NCBI GenBank assembly: GCA_934045075.1
Contig: OW203751.1
Coordinates: 451,501-515,500 of the forward strand
Direction of reading: 5' to 3'
DNA: 64,000 nt
From: Yponomeuta sedellus
Taxonomy: Eukaryota > Arthropoda > Insecta > Lepidoptera > Yponomeutidae
Part shown: one piece after another, positions 49,938-60,135 of the stretch
Numbering within the stretch: position 1 is the first letter of the stretch
How the letters are laid out: every line of letters starts with the position of its first letter
Notes under the pieces: model-generated
Database searches by the model: none
What the model was told of the DNA's origin: nothing
The model's input: the letters and a program-made list of their open reading frames with translations, nothing else
Position numbers and translations under genes: made by a program

Positions 49938-50028
49938 TATACAATTTTTATTTTCAATGCACTAACCCGTGCTAAGGACAATTTTAAAGCAATTTTAGCA
50001 CGGGTTAGTGCATTAACAATAAAAATAG
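49938..50028. mobile_element. Foldback T1 tail
   Basis: 'gcactaacccgtgctaagg' on minus, then 'ttagcacgggttagtgc' on plus, ~36-bp arms. The turn is in the tail. Confidence 0.85.
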
Positions 50029-50290
50029 TATAACCATGTGGGTACAGCGATATCATTCCGATGTAAAACCTAACTGCAAAGTAGGTACTCGGGGCTGTAA
50101 GTGATGCAATCTACTTCAGCCAGATGTCGCTGCCTGTACGTAATACAGAGAATAGTGTAAAGAGGTTCGAAATTTATGTGATGCCGGTGAGTCGCCCAAT
50201 AGCTCAGTTGGATAGAGCGCTGGCACGGATAGCCAGAGGTCGCGGGTTCGAATCCCAGCATGGGTGGAATTTTTAGCCTCTAAATAATAT
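50029..50290 (+). mobile_element. T1 SINE copy
   Basis: Complete 5' extension, tRNA-like unit TAGCTCAGTTGGATAGAGCG, body to 'cctctaaata'. Confidence 0.87.
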
Positions 50291-50309
50291 TTTTTTCACG
50301 CCGTTTTAG

Positions 50310-50545
50310 TAGCAGCATTAAACAAACTTTTAGTTGCAAGAATTATGGGGGATTGTATACCATTCTACAAGATTCCTGAAGATATAACGGGCGTGCCTGA
50401 AACGCGGTTCAGGAACCCTAGAGGGCTAATAACATTAAAGATTATTTAGATGACAAAGACGTTTAAAATTAAGGCCAGTCTAATGACTAGTAAGACTTTG
50501 AAATGACTAAGTTAAGAGTTTAGAATAAAAAAATTTGAATTTTTT
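50310..50545 (+). repeat. LINE-B 3' end, degraded
   Basis: 'ttcctgaagatataacggg...cgcggttcagg...aagattatttagatgac'; several deletions. Confidence 0.65.
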
Positions 50546-50574
50546 TACTTTTAACAATGAGTGAACACTGGCCA

Positions 50575-50642
50575 TAGCCCGAGGGGAGGGCTAGGGGAGG
50601 GCTATGTCCAGCAGTGGACTAGTATAGCCTGAAGAAGGAGTA
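50575..50642 (+). repeat. R-B 3' fragment
   Basis: 'ggggagggctatgtccagcagtggactagtatagcctgaag'. Confidence 0.7.
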
Positions 50643-50899
50643 ACCACTTCTTTTCCCTTAACCACTTCTTTTCCCGCTGGATGCTCAGTGAGGACTTGTG
50701 AAGAAAAATTCCACTTTTCGTCACTGATAGTGATGGACAGTGGAGAAACGATACAAAGGAGCTAGATTAAGGCTAGATTACGCTACTCGGTGCTACTATC
50801 ACCACTAACGAAATAATCGTAACTTGTTATATTATAATTATAAGTTTCTTTCAAAACATTAACATCATAAAACTTAACAACTGTGACCACTTTTTTACA

Positions 50900-51317
50900 A
50901 CCTGCAGTCTAGAACCTAGGACTTTAATCGATTTCCGCTAAAGCCGGCCGTTTTTGGCAAGAGTGCTTTGGAGTCCTACATTCTTGGACCAAGGTTCTTG
51001 TCAGTACCTACGTTCTAAACTACTATTCTATTTATGATGTTGAATTTTTCCAAACACGCCTTATATAAAGATATGACTTTTTCCACAGGTGGCACCACCA
51101 CCACCTTACTATTAGTCTTTGGAAAAATTGGAAAATATGACACTTATTAGTCTTTGGAGTTTCTCTGAAGGAAGAATTCTTTGCAAAAATTGAACATCAC
51201 AAATCTTAATAAATTAGTAGCTATTTTAGAACCTATAGTCTAGAACCTAGGACTAGAATCTAGGACTTTAGGATTAAAGTCCTAGGTTGCTAATCCTAGG
51301 TTCTAGACTGCAGGTTC
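50900..51317. mobile_element. TIR element with CTAGAACCTAGGACT ends
   Basis: 50900-50932 pairs with 51272-51317 apart from a 14-base insertion. Nearby 51235-51265 holds more copies of TCTAGAACCTAGGACT. A diverged end occurs at 28935-28985. 418 bp, no transposase. Confidence 0.6.
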
Positions 51318-51539
51318 TAATAGTACCTAGTCACAGCGGCTAAGATAAGATGTTTACTTTTTGATATAAAACGTTTTATTAAACAAGATATTTTTATTCC
51401 ATCGGTGGCAATTTAACTTCGCGGAGCGCTTTATAACCAGTAATCACTTTAAAGTTCACAACAAAGTCAAATCGCTCGAGACTGATGATAACTGGTATAG
51501 ATAACTAGAGAAATGAAACCGCAAAGTGCGTGCCGGGAC

Positions 51540-51600
51540 ACGCGCATTGTAGGGTTCCGTAGGGGGAGCCGTTTTTTACTCGCTTTAGAACTAAGAACTT
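51540..51600 (+). repeat. GGGTTCCGTA-element fragment
   Basis: 'gggttccgtagggggagccgttttttactcg'. Confidence 0.5.
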
Positions 51601-51607
51601 CATCTAA

Positions 51608-51722
51608 CTAAGATAAGATAAGACAATAATATTCTTTATTGTACTCCAGAGCATAGATTATAATAAGACAAGTAAAGATACAGAGTACCTACAACTGGCG
51701 GTCTTATTGCTAAAAGTAAAAC
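51608..51722 (-). repeat. LINE-D 3' end
   Basis: (TAAGA)n and 'attctttattgtactccag'. Confidence 0.7.
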
Positions 51723-52285
51723 CTATTTTATTTTGTTTATTTTACAGAAATAAGTACAATTATTGTACAATAAACAATAAGGTGTTTTTTAATTTATTTT
51801 TGGAATGCTTGAAATTTGGTCACGTTAAGTTAAACGTTTTACCCAATGAATAATCGCAATAACACCCGTTTAATTATATATCTATACTTATATTAACTTG
51901 TAAAACCTACTTTGCTACGATGGTTCTCCTTTTAAGTTAATTATTTTATTTCATTTGTTTATTTCTGTTGGGAAGATTAACAATTTTACTTAAAATAAAT
52001 TAATAGCTTAAGGCTAATAATAAATCTCCACCTGTAATTATGCTACTGACGTGCATTTTTTTTACGTTTCTACAGTCAGAGGGCGGGACGCCTGATTCTA
52101 ATAAAAATTTGCACTTTTAAATTTTATATTTTATTGACGGAACCCTAAATCAAAAAAAATGGTTTTCCTACACCCACAATATTTATAAACGACTAATCTA
52201 ACGATAACCTACATTGCAATGCAGAGAAGAAAAAATCGTTAATAATTGAGGTAAATTTTTGTAATGATTATATTTTACCGCCCGC
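51723..52285. other. AT-rich spacer
   Basis: A fragment of the 'aataatcgcaataacacccgtttaat' repeat (also 9950, 19110, 54415) at 51850. No gene. Confidence 0.35.
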
Positions 52286-52287
52286 TT

Positions 52288-52565
52288 GAAGCGCTCGTGG
52301 CCTAGTGCAACTGAGTGATTAGAATCAATCACTAGTCAGGCGCTGGATGGGTGACCATCTTGTTGCAACCGCTAGTGCCATTTTTTTCCGAGCGCTTCCG
52401 TGCTTCGCTAGGACCGTTATGGTCTTATGGGCGGCTTGATAACTTCTGACAGTGAGGCCCGCCACTGTCTCACAATCCTTCACCAACCCTTGACCTCCGT
52501 TGTGGAATATGGCGTAAATTTCCTGTGATGCAGGAAGAGATCCGTGCCCCAGCAATATGGCATAC
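52288..52565 (+). mobile_element. 5S-SINE, degraded
   Basis: 'gcgctcgtggcctagtgcaactgagtgatt' to 'gaagagatccgtgccccag'; several internal deletions. Confidence 0.78.
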
Positions 52566-52624
52566 TATTATAGAATACTATATAATAGACTAATTTGTAG
52601 AAGTGCCAAATTTCTGCTCTCTAG

Positions 52625-52725
52625 TATATTGAAAAATTCTTTATTGCACAAAAAGTGGTTTGTACAAAGGCGAGCTTAATACTGTTAAGTATTTTCTACC
52701 AGCTAATGTTAGGGTATATGGATAA
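52625..52725 (-). repeat. LINE-like 3' end fragment
   Basis: 'ttctttattgcacaaaaagtggtttgtacaaaggcg', opposite in orientation to 58330. Confidence 0.5.
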
Positions 52726-52794
52726 TAGCAGTGTTTTTTTACCATAAAAGGCTTATTTCGGAGAAAAAAAAGTTAGTATACTAAATCGTCCCTG

Positions 52795-52882
52795 TGCTAA
52801 GCCGCAGAAAGATAGACAGACTGACAGATGGATGGGCATGGCGAAACAATAATGATTCCTTTTTGACTACGGAACTCTAAAA
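52795..52882 (+). repeat. GGGTTCCGTA-element end fragment
   Basis: 'gatagacagactgacagatgg...gattcctttttgactacgg'. Confidence 0.5.
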
Positions 52883-52974
52883 AGGCATGTACGATTACTG
52901 TTTTATAAACTATCGCTTGATAGTTAATAAAGTAGTAAAATAATAGTAATAAATATTATAAATAAGATTGTAAA

Positions 52975-53100
52975 GGTCGTTGAGCTGACAGTCTGAAGCA
53001 AATTGCTGACAACGCTGGATGAGAATGGCCAAAGACTGAAAGAAATGGTGTAGCCTTATGTGCGGCATAGACGAGTAGATATAGGCTGATTGATCTACGA
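52975..53100 (+). repeat. LINE C-terminal remnant
   Basis: 'gctggatgagaatggccaaagactgaaag...gtagatataggctgattgat' resembles the last codons of RTE/R1-like ORF2. Weak. Confidence 0.35.
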
Positions 53101-53133
53101 GTATTATTGATAAAATATATTCTTACTGCATAA

Positions 53134-53216
53134 TCAGGCTCACAAGTACTAAACTTGTGAGCCTGAGGATGCCTCGTGTTAGAGGCGAAACGCGTCGCGC
53201 ATTTTCTCATACAAGT
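53134..53216 (+). other. Hammerhead-like fold in Penelope-like sequence
   Basis: CTGAGGA (53163-53169), a GCCTC/GAGGC stem II, GAAA (53187-53190), a 3-bp stem III (CGC-GTC-GCG) then CA, and a stem I formed by 53153-53162 with 53206-53216. An extra T before stem II, and C instead of U at 16.1, would make it weak or inactive. Also preceded by a perfect 14-bp hairpin (53134-53166). Confidence 0.3.
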
Positions 53217-53268
53217 ATATTGGTGTCGGTGGTGGTGTGTTCGTGTCTTGCTTCTGCCATCTAATAAC

Positions 53269-53416
53269 TAGCTGACCCAGCGAACTTCGTACCGCCCAAC
53301 GGTCGATTTTTTTTCCTCTCCGTAAGAACAACCCTCGAGGAATATTCTAAAATCGGTTCAGCAGCTCTCGAGATTTGCGCTTAGCAACACATCAGCGATT
53401 AATTTTTATATTATAG
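53269..53416 (-). mobile_element. Helitron-like element with both ends
   Basis: Minus strand: TCTATAATATAAAAATTAATCG ... GAACTTCGCTGGGTCAGCTAG|T, 148 bp. No terminal inverted repeats or target duplication, as expected for Helitrons. Confidence 0.6.
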
Positions 53417-53429
53417 AATTCATAATAAT

Positions 53430-53582
53430 ACTACATACATACATAACCTCACGCCTGTATCCCAGAGGGGTAGGCAGAGACCAGGGACTGCCACTTGCCA
53501 CGATCCTGACAGATCACCTTCGCTTCATCAACGTTCATAAGTCGTTGCATGCACGCACGCCGGTTCCGAGTACTTTTCATCT
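53430..53582 (-). repeat. LINE-A 3' end
   Basis: 'catacatacataacctcacgcctg' to 'ggttccgagtacttttcat'. Confidence 0.82.
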
Positions 53583-54080
53583 TTAATAATATTTAACATA
53601 ATAATACTTTATTCATAATACCTACTACTTTGCCTCTTAGTTCATATATAGGGCTACAGACTAAGCATAAAAATAACTGGAATTGCAAAAAGGAGAGTCT
53701 TTGATATTAGAATTAGCGGCCGACTAAGTTCTACCTGTATGTCTAGAGCAAACGTTTTTGTCGTGTCAGCATCGAATTACAAAAGTGTTATTACGGTAAT
53801 AAACATTACAATGCCATTGCTTTCGATGGCGTTTGGTTTCGTGTGTCAGGTGGGGACGTTTGTTCTTTTTGTCTGTAGATAAATCCCATTTATTTTTCCC
53901 ATCATGCTTGCTATTATAACTTAATGTTTATGTATGTTTATAATAGTATTTACTATCTATGTAAGTTTATCTATATAAATTATTTTATTACGTATACGTA
54001 TGTAGGCATATAAATATTCGATGAGTACCTACCAACTACCCGTCTCAATTTCTCCTTCAGCAATCTTTCCGATTTAAGTT
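53583..54080. other. Spacer, nothing recognised
   Basis: AT-rich with no repeat match in the window. Confidence 0.35.
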
Positions 54081-54084
54081 GCTA

Positions 54085-54182
54085 TCAGCAATAAGGCCGC
54101 CAATTGTACCTCTTCTTTTGTAACTGTTGTCTCTGTAATTATTTTCTGGTGTGTACAATAAAGAATAATCTTATCTTATCTT
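54085..54182 (+). mobile_element. LINE-D 3' end
   Basis: 'aataaggccgccaattgtacc...gtgtacaataaagaataatcttatcttatctta', sense orientation. Confidence 0.75.
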
Positions 54183-54404
54183 ACGATACGTCCCCACGTG
54201 ACACATACGATACATCACGTTACATATATTACATATAAATAAAAATATATTTTATTTCCATTACTCGGTTACTAATGTAACCGGGCAGTTGCCGACTCCC
54301 GCGCTAGGCAAAGCCTGTCTCGTGGAAGAGAAACATTATTTTACAGGTATAACTTTACGCGTTAATATTTTTTAATGATTCAGAATACTCATACATAGTT
54401 ACCT

Positions 54405-54515
54405 AATATGTTAAACGGATCTAATCGCGATTATTTATTAGGTAAAACGTAATTACCTTATTTCCCGACGTTTCGGCAGCGTTACAGTTGCCGTGGTCTC
54501 GGGTAGACTACCCAT
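54405..54515 (-). repeat. Penelope-like 3' region fragment
   Basis: Matches 30425-30500 including 'cttatttcccgacgtttcgg'. Confidence 0.42.
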
Positions 54516-54567
54516 ATCTATTATTAATTACCCACTACCCATATTCACTTGCTGTGTGGTGTCGGCT

Positions 54568-54818
54568 TACAGTCTATTTATTCTTACTTGTCCAATTTAG
54601 TAAACAATATTCTACCCGTAAACTGTAACTTTTTAGTCCAAAACTGCCATATTTCCATAAATGAAGTAACTTGGAACATTCTTTTAGATAACACGCTGCC
54701 AATTTTAAAAACATAGTTCATGAATTTGCGAGAAAATGTCTAGTTTAGGCGTCTAATCTCAATTTTAAGGTTAGAATCTTGTTTACTAAATTGGACAAGT
54801 AAGAATAAATAGACTGTA
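54568..54818. repeat. 40-bp perfect inverted repeat around 171 bp
   Basis: 54568-54607 and 54779-54818 are exact reverse complements (tacagtctatttattcttac...). The right arm abuts R-B. Confidence 0.9.
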
Positions 54819-55062
54819 GAGAATAGCACCAACCCAAATTCTTCCCGCAGGTGTCGTAAAAGGCGACTAAGGGACACAAACCAGGAGGTGGGCAACAGCG
54901 CCCCCTGCAGTACAATTCCACCAAACTGCGATCCCCAACCCGCATGTCCAGCGTGGGGATTATGGGCACTACCCCCCAATGATGGCACAACCTGGCGCTA
55001 TGGCGCTCATTAGGGGAGGGCTATGTCCAGCAGTGGACTAATATAGCCTGAAGAAGACCCAT
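54819..55062 (+). mobile_element. R-B retroposon, full length
   Basis: 'gagaatagcaccaaccc' to 'ctaatatagcctgaagaag'. Confidence 0.75.
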
Positions 55063-55080
55063 ATTCACAATAAGTATACT

Positions 55081-55281
55081 ATGGGTCGTATTTCATGCAA
55101 AGAGAATACTTTTTTAAACTTTGAAGCAATACAAAGCCGAATAATAAGACATTGGATAAAAAAAAAACATAAAAATGACTCTCCTGTAAAATTTCGGAAT
55201 GTGCAGTTACGCCCTTGTACCTACCACCGAAGATGCTATGGAGGATCTTATGATGATTATGAAAATGATCTTATGTCTTAA
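55081..55281 (+). other. 66-codon open frame, no family recognised
   Basis: Starts MGRISCKENTFLNFEAIQSR and is rich in Lys, Tyr and Asp; ended by a LINE-D insertion tail at 55278. Could be part of an unknown element or exon. Confidence 0.15.
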
Positions 55282-55405
55282 GATAAGATAAGATAAGAAT
55301 ATTCTTTATTGAACACCAGGAAAAAACAAACAAAATATAATTACAAAGATACAGTACAATTGGCGGCCTTATTGCTTAGAGCAATTTCTTCCAGGCAACC
55401 TTAAA
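55278..55405 (-). mobile_element. LINE-D 3' end
   Basis: (TAAGA)n, 'gaatattctttattgaacacc', 'ggcggccttattgcttagag'. Confidence 0.78.
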
Positions 55406-55489
55406 TCGGAAAGATTGCTTTATGATTTATGTCATTTTTTTGTTTTTTTTTTGTGTATATTTTTTTTCTGTATTTTAACTGCTCTCTGC

Positions 55490-55532
55490 ATACTCCTCTG
55501 GAATACAGGCGTGAGGTTATGTATGTATGTAA
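55490..55532 (+). repeat. LINE-A extreme 3' end
   Basis: 'ctctggaatacaggcgtgaggttatgtatgtatgt'. Confidence 0.75.
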
Positions 55533-55761
55533 ATATTAAAGTTAAAAACTACTAAAATTATAGCACAGACTAGCTCTATCGGCTATTTTCAGCGTCGGAT
55601 TCTTTTTAAAAGCATACAGTATTAGACAGGACACCTAATTGCACACCAAGAATAAAAAAGATTTACAAGTATAATTTGTACGTAATATAGAGAAAATTGT
55701 AAAGAGGTTCAAAATAGGAAATGAATTTAATTTGTGGTTTGGTAATAAATGTAGGTAGTTC

Positions 55762-55860
55762 ACATTATTTTTAATGCACTAACCCGTGCTAAGGACAAAT
55801 TTCAATAACAGTTACAATTAAATTACATTTTTTTAGCCATTAAATAGGTTTTTAAAAATG
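55762..55860. repeat. T1 remnant, minus tail then plus body
   Basis: 'atgcactaacccgtgctaag' then 'agccattaaataggttttt'. Confidence 0.65.
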
Positions 55861-55869
55861 TAGTTCACT

Positions 55870-56405
55870 TTCACTTTCTTTCACTAAGTATGTGGTGCAG
55901 TCAGGTGGCCAGCTTCTCTCAAATACGTGGCCTATTCGTTCGTATTGCCGGGGAATGCCTAACTATTTTTAACAACGTCAAGTCGCGCCAATAAACGTAT
56001 TCTGTCAGCGATATTCAAGTGTAAACACTGACGATGACGCTGCCAAGTAGGTAGGTACAAGTAAGTGCGGTGCATTTTTGCATGCCAACATTTTATATGA
56101 CTTTCAAATGTATATAAATCTTCTGAAAAGCTGCGCATTTTAAGTTTTCCGTTGGTATAAACGAAAAAAAGCGAGCTAGTCTTCGACAAATGAAACCCTT
56201 TCCTCGCAGCTGCACAAGCTACACGAGCTTCCTTCTCGTAGGGTTTTTCCACGATGTTTTCCTGCGCGTTAGCCCGGCTGAACGTTTCGTTCAGCGCTAC
56301 GCTAGCACTCGCGTGATGCGATGACGTCACGCACTTAGTCATTCTCCATGTGACCTAGATCGCTGTCGCCACGCGCGCCGCTCGCCTCGAGCTGAAATTT
56401 AAAGG
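55870..56405. promoter_or_regulatory. Unique GC-richer segment with CRE
   Basis: TGACGTCA at 56322-56329 within 'gatgcgatgacgtcacgc', followed by a GC-rich end. A 127-codon minus-strand frame crosses it but shows no domain. Confidence 0.22.
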
Positions 56406-56424
56406 TGCCTAGCAACCTAACAAC

Positions 56425-56480
56425 CTACAACGGGGCATAGGCCCTCTCTTAGAGAGAGAGGATGGGAATAGTACCTACTG
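56425..56480 (-). repeat. LepSINE 3' fragment
   Basis: 'ggggcataggccctctcttagagagag'. Confidence 0.5.
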
Positions 56481-56605
56481 TAAACGGTGCAAACCTCTTT
56501 ACAACTATCATTTTCTATCTATCATTTTCAAATATATAAATTACGTCACACATTTTTCGATTTCCCTCATTTTTCATCATTACAAATTTACCCTTCGACC
56601 AGATC
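56480..56605. repeat. Repeat shared with 18264-18400
   Basis: Same 20-bp start, the rest in the opposite internal orientation. Confidence 0.6.
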
Positions 56606-56847
56606 TGACTTAGATATTACCTGCTTATCCGTTTTTATCCAGGTTTCTGTATTATTATAAAATATACTACTCTCTACGAATAAAGCCACAATTGAAGTCG
56701 TTCCAGTTAGGTATTATTATAAAAGATATACAACATTCCATGTACCTATATTATTAACAGACCATCGAACTTGGTACGGACCGGACAGCGGATTCGGTAC
56801 GCTCCATACTATATCCGTTTTACGGGAAAGTGGTCTGGCGAACATCG

Positions 56848-57057
56848 ATATCAACCCTTTATATGTCCCCACTGTAGGGGCACGGGTCTCTTCCTGCATC
56901 GCAGGAAGGTTAGGTTATACTCCACTACTGGGGTCAAGTCCGGGTTGGTGGAGGATTGTAAGACAGTGGCGGGCCTTACTGTCAGAAGTTATCAAGCCGC
57001 CCATTAGGCCTCTGACATGGCTTAACGACTGGCATTACATGACAGCCGGCACCAACA
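56848..57057 (-). repeat. 5S-SINE 3' two thirds
   Basis: 'tatcaaccctttatatgtcc' to 'gacagccggcaccaac'. Confidence 0.82.
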
Positions 57058-57352
57058 TAATTAGTATTATTTCGTGTCCGCTCGGTCCGATGGTACGCCC
57101 CATCCGCTGTCCCGCCCGTACCAAGTACGGTGGTTTGTTAGTAGTATAAGGGTCGTCACGTATGCCGGAATTAACGATTCCGGACGCTGAGGTGTGCTGA
57201 AACCTTTAGATATATATTTCATTACAATATTTGATACTTAATGAATTATATTGTTAAGTAAATTAGCAAACGCTTATTACCCGTCGGGACTCAAATCCAG
57301 AACTACAGTAATGTTTTTATTTATTGCTTTATTTCTTGATACTTTGATTGCA

Positions 57353-57660
57353 AAAACCTATTTAGAGGCTAAACATTCCACCCATGCCCATGACTTGAAC
57401 CCGCGACCTCTGGCTAACCGTGCCGGGCTCTCTCATCATAATCAGCCGGTACAGTCCACTGCTGGTCATGGCCTCTCCCAAGACTCGCCACTGAGCCCGA
57501 TCTTCGGCTCTCCTCTTCCAGTCACTGACCACCGCTTTGCGAATGTCGTAAAATGCATAGTTATGCAATAGTGCCAGCGCTGTTTCCAACTGAGCTAATG
57601 GGCGACTCGTCGGCATCAGTGAAATTTCGAACCTCTTTACAATACTCTATGTATTACGTA
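57353..57660 (-). mobile_element. T1 SINE split by a LINE-C-like insertion
   Basis: Body and T arm to 'ggctaaccgtgccgggctct'. It resumes at about 57571 with 'gtgccagcgctg...aactgagctaatgggcg'. Confidence 0.82.
57432..57570 (-). pseudogene. RTE/R1-like LINE C-terminus inserted in T1
   Basis: Minus strand: KAVVSDWKRRAEDRAQWRVLGEAM..., then 'cagcagtggactgtacc' and a TGATGA-type end. Flanked by a diverged duplication 'gtgcc.g.gctct' (57420-57431 and 57571-57582). Confidence 0.7.
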
Positions 57661-57677
57661 CTTTGATTGCACTAAAA

Positions 57678-57908
57678 TTATACTATTTTTATTTTTAATG
57701 CACTAACCCGTGCTAAGGACAAATTTAAAAACCTATTTAGAGGCTAAAAATTTCACCCATGCCGGAATTCGAACCCGCAACCTCTGGCTATCCGTGCCAG
57801 AGGTTGCGGGTTCGAATCCCGGCATGGGTGAAAAAAAATTTAACCTCTAAATAGGTTTTTAAATTTGTCCTTAGCACGGGTTAGTGCATTAAAAAAAAAA
57901 AATAGTAT
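57678..57908. mobile_element. Foldback T1 SINE
   Basis: A minus T1 from the tail to 'cctctggctatccgtgccag' turns directly into 'aggttgcgggttcgaatcc' on plus, then the full body and tail. The apex is the tRNA anticodon stem-loop itself. Confidence 0.88.
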
Positions 57909-57939
57909 AAATAGAGAATAATTTAACCTATGTTCCACT

Positions 57940-58005
57940 GCACACAGCCTTACTCTGAGAAAGAGAGGTTGGGTCTAATAACCTATACACCACAGATTGC
58001 TCAAA
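57940..58005 (-). repeat. LepSINE 3' fragment
   Basis: 'tgttccactgcacacagccttactctgagaaagag'. Confidence 0.45.
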
Positions 58006-58167
58006 TTTAAGCTTTGAGGTAGGTACCTACCTACAGTAGTATTGAGATACTATAGTTTTTTTACGCCTCTGTCAAATCTTTATTCTACCTCCTACGGTCG
58101 ACTGGTAGAAAATGCTTAAGGCATTAAATCCGCCGCATTGTACGATTAATTTTTAAAATTTTAGTGC

Positions 58168-58218
58168 AAAAACCTATTTAGAGGCTAAAAATTTCACCCA
58201 TGCCTTGGATTCGAACAT
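58168..58218 (-). repeat. T1 fragment
   Basis: 'aaaaacctatttagaggct' to 'gccttggattcgaac'. Confidence 0.7.
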
Positions 58219-58329
58219 GTATTGATGAGTATTTTTTTTAACTTACACGATGCGATTTTATTGTATTAGGTATGATAATTATTCACAATAACTCTCTCCG
58301 GGACTCATCATTCATGAGAGAGACACTCC

Positions 58330-58458
58330 CACTCTACTATCCACATAACCCAAGGTTAGCTGGAAGAAAATACTCATTAGTATTAAGCTCACCTTTGTAC
58401 AAATATGCTTATTGTGCAAAAAAGCATTTTCTAATAATTATACAACACAAAATTCTTT
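58330..58458 (+). repeat. LINE-like 3' end fragment
   Basis: 'aaggttagctggaagaaaatactc...cacctttgtacaaatatgctta'. Confidence 0.5.
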
Positions 58459-58724
58459 AATTCGTTAACCATTACCTGAGTACATCTTAGACTACGTAAA
58501 TCGACGATATCTACGTGGAAGTATAAAAATACCTGTAGCAATACCTAGCTCTTCACCAACTAGAATAGTGATGTAAAAATAGTGGATGAAATACTACAAT
58601 TTACCAACAGAATGATCTTTAAGTACCTTATAACTACATACTCAAAAAAATCCCAAATTGAGAAAACACTGGTATGTCACGCCATTATACCAAACTCTCC
58701 AAAAATAGAACGCTTTTCAATGAT

Positions 58725-58909
58725 TTCGCTGCATCTACATGATCGCGCACCATTCCCGCTCGGCCGAGCAAGAAACTACCTCAACACACGCGGCCGCCTG
58801 CGCCGGCGCAGATTTGACGCGGGCGCGGCGCGCGCAAGGCCACGTGACGTCGGCGCGGTCGTTCATCCGAGCCGGACCGTTTACGAACCACGAGGCTCCA
58901 AAAACTGTT
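58725..58909. promoter_or_regulatory. Candidate CpG-rich promoter with E-box/CRE
   Basis: The most CpG-dense 150 bp of the window (58785-58870, 'gcggccgcctgcgccggcgc'), with CACGTG (58841-58846) overlapping TGACGTCG. Not repeated in the window. No gene start recognised next to it. Confidence 0.28.
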
Positions 58910-58912
58910 TTA

Positions 58913-60135
58913 GGCCAATATTACACTATCATAGATATATGATCACAGATGTAGGACTCATATTTATATGAAAAATCTATGACAGTGTAATGTCAACATA
59001 TGAATCATATTGTCTATGATCAGAAGTATGATCCTATTTGACAGCATGCGTACAATTATGGTGTCTAGAATTTGCAATGAGGCTGGATTAGTTAGGTAGG
59101 GTTTGCAGAAAAATGTATGATACCAAACATAATGCGATTTTTATTGAAAATGGTTGAGAACTTATTGAACTTACGTTTTTATTGAAATTTTTATGAATTA
59201 TGATCATATTTCTAACTTCAGAGTTACTAGTAGATGATCCTTTGCACTGATTGGACATTTCAAATAAGTTTTTGTTTTGAAATGAATGACAATATACTTA
59301 ATAATTAAGTATAATGTCGATATCATGTTTTAGTATAAGTAGAGCATATGTATACTTATTACCAACTAAGCAAAAAGACTCACAGATAAATTATTGTTCC
59401 GTATCCTGTGTTCATCTCGAATGTTTTTAATGTCCGAAACTCGAAATAATGTTTTATGTGTTTAGTATATAAGTGTAAGGCATCCGCTGAAAATCAGCGC
59501 CATGGCTCAACCATGACATAAAGCTGAGCGGAGACCTTTTTGGTACATACCTATATACGTATAATACTATTTTTATTTTAATGCACTAACCCGTGCTAAG
59601 GTAGAGCGCTAGCACGGATAGCCAGAGGTTGCGGGTTCGAATCCCGGCATTGGTGAAATTTTTAGCCTCTAATTAGGTTTTTAAACCTATATACGTGTTA
59701 AGTTTTATGTGAAGTTTGTCTTACTGTTATTTTATGTGCCAAATAAAGATTATTCTATTCTAATAGTTAAATACGTCTCCGTCCATGCGGAGGTACATTT
59801 TGCAGGACATTGTCTTCCAGTCTAAGTTCTTCTAGTACTATTTTAATGACTCCTATCTCTCGCAATCCACGGTCTAACCCTATATAAGACGTCGATTGTT
59901 CCTTTTTTTTTTTCTTTACTTTTTTTTTTCAACCTCAGGGAAATTACTATAATTGCGCTCATAGCAATGGAAAACGGGGCTAAATTGGTATGCATTTTCA
60001 TAACCTATGACGTGGATATGACCTTTTAATGTAATACGCAATTAAAGAGCAGCATCATAGAAAAAAATCATCATAGAATTTGACATATATGACATCATAT
60101 TTCTATGATGAATATATGACAGTCTAATACCGGCC
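58913..60135. mobile_element. TIR element with TTA duplication (PIF/Harbinger-like)
   Basis: Ends GGCC..TATTA.ACT.TCATA.AT and its complement; TTA at 58910-58912 and 60136-60138. 1.2 kb including a T1 insertion. Several internal TCATAGAAATATGAT-type repeats. No transposase seen. It could also be two MITE ends by chance. Confidence 0.45.
59567..59695. mobile_element. Rearranged T1 SINE
   Basis: Minus tail 'gcactaacccgtgctaagg', then a plus unit from 'tagagcgctagcacgg' to 'aattaggttttta'. Confidence 0.8.

Noticed and set aside
54440..54510. Hammerhead ribozyme at the CGAAACGTCGGG motif
   Set aside because: GAAA is present but no CUGANGA partner lies upstream in this family, unlike the sequence at 53163.
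55959..56342. 127-residue minus-strand ORF
   Set aside because: No domain or repeat family recognised, composition not convincing; kept only as part of a candidate regulatory segment.
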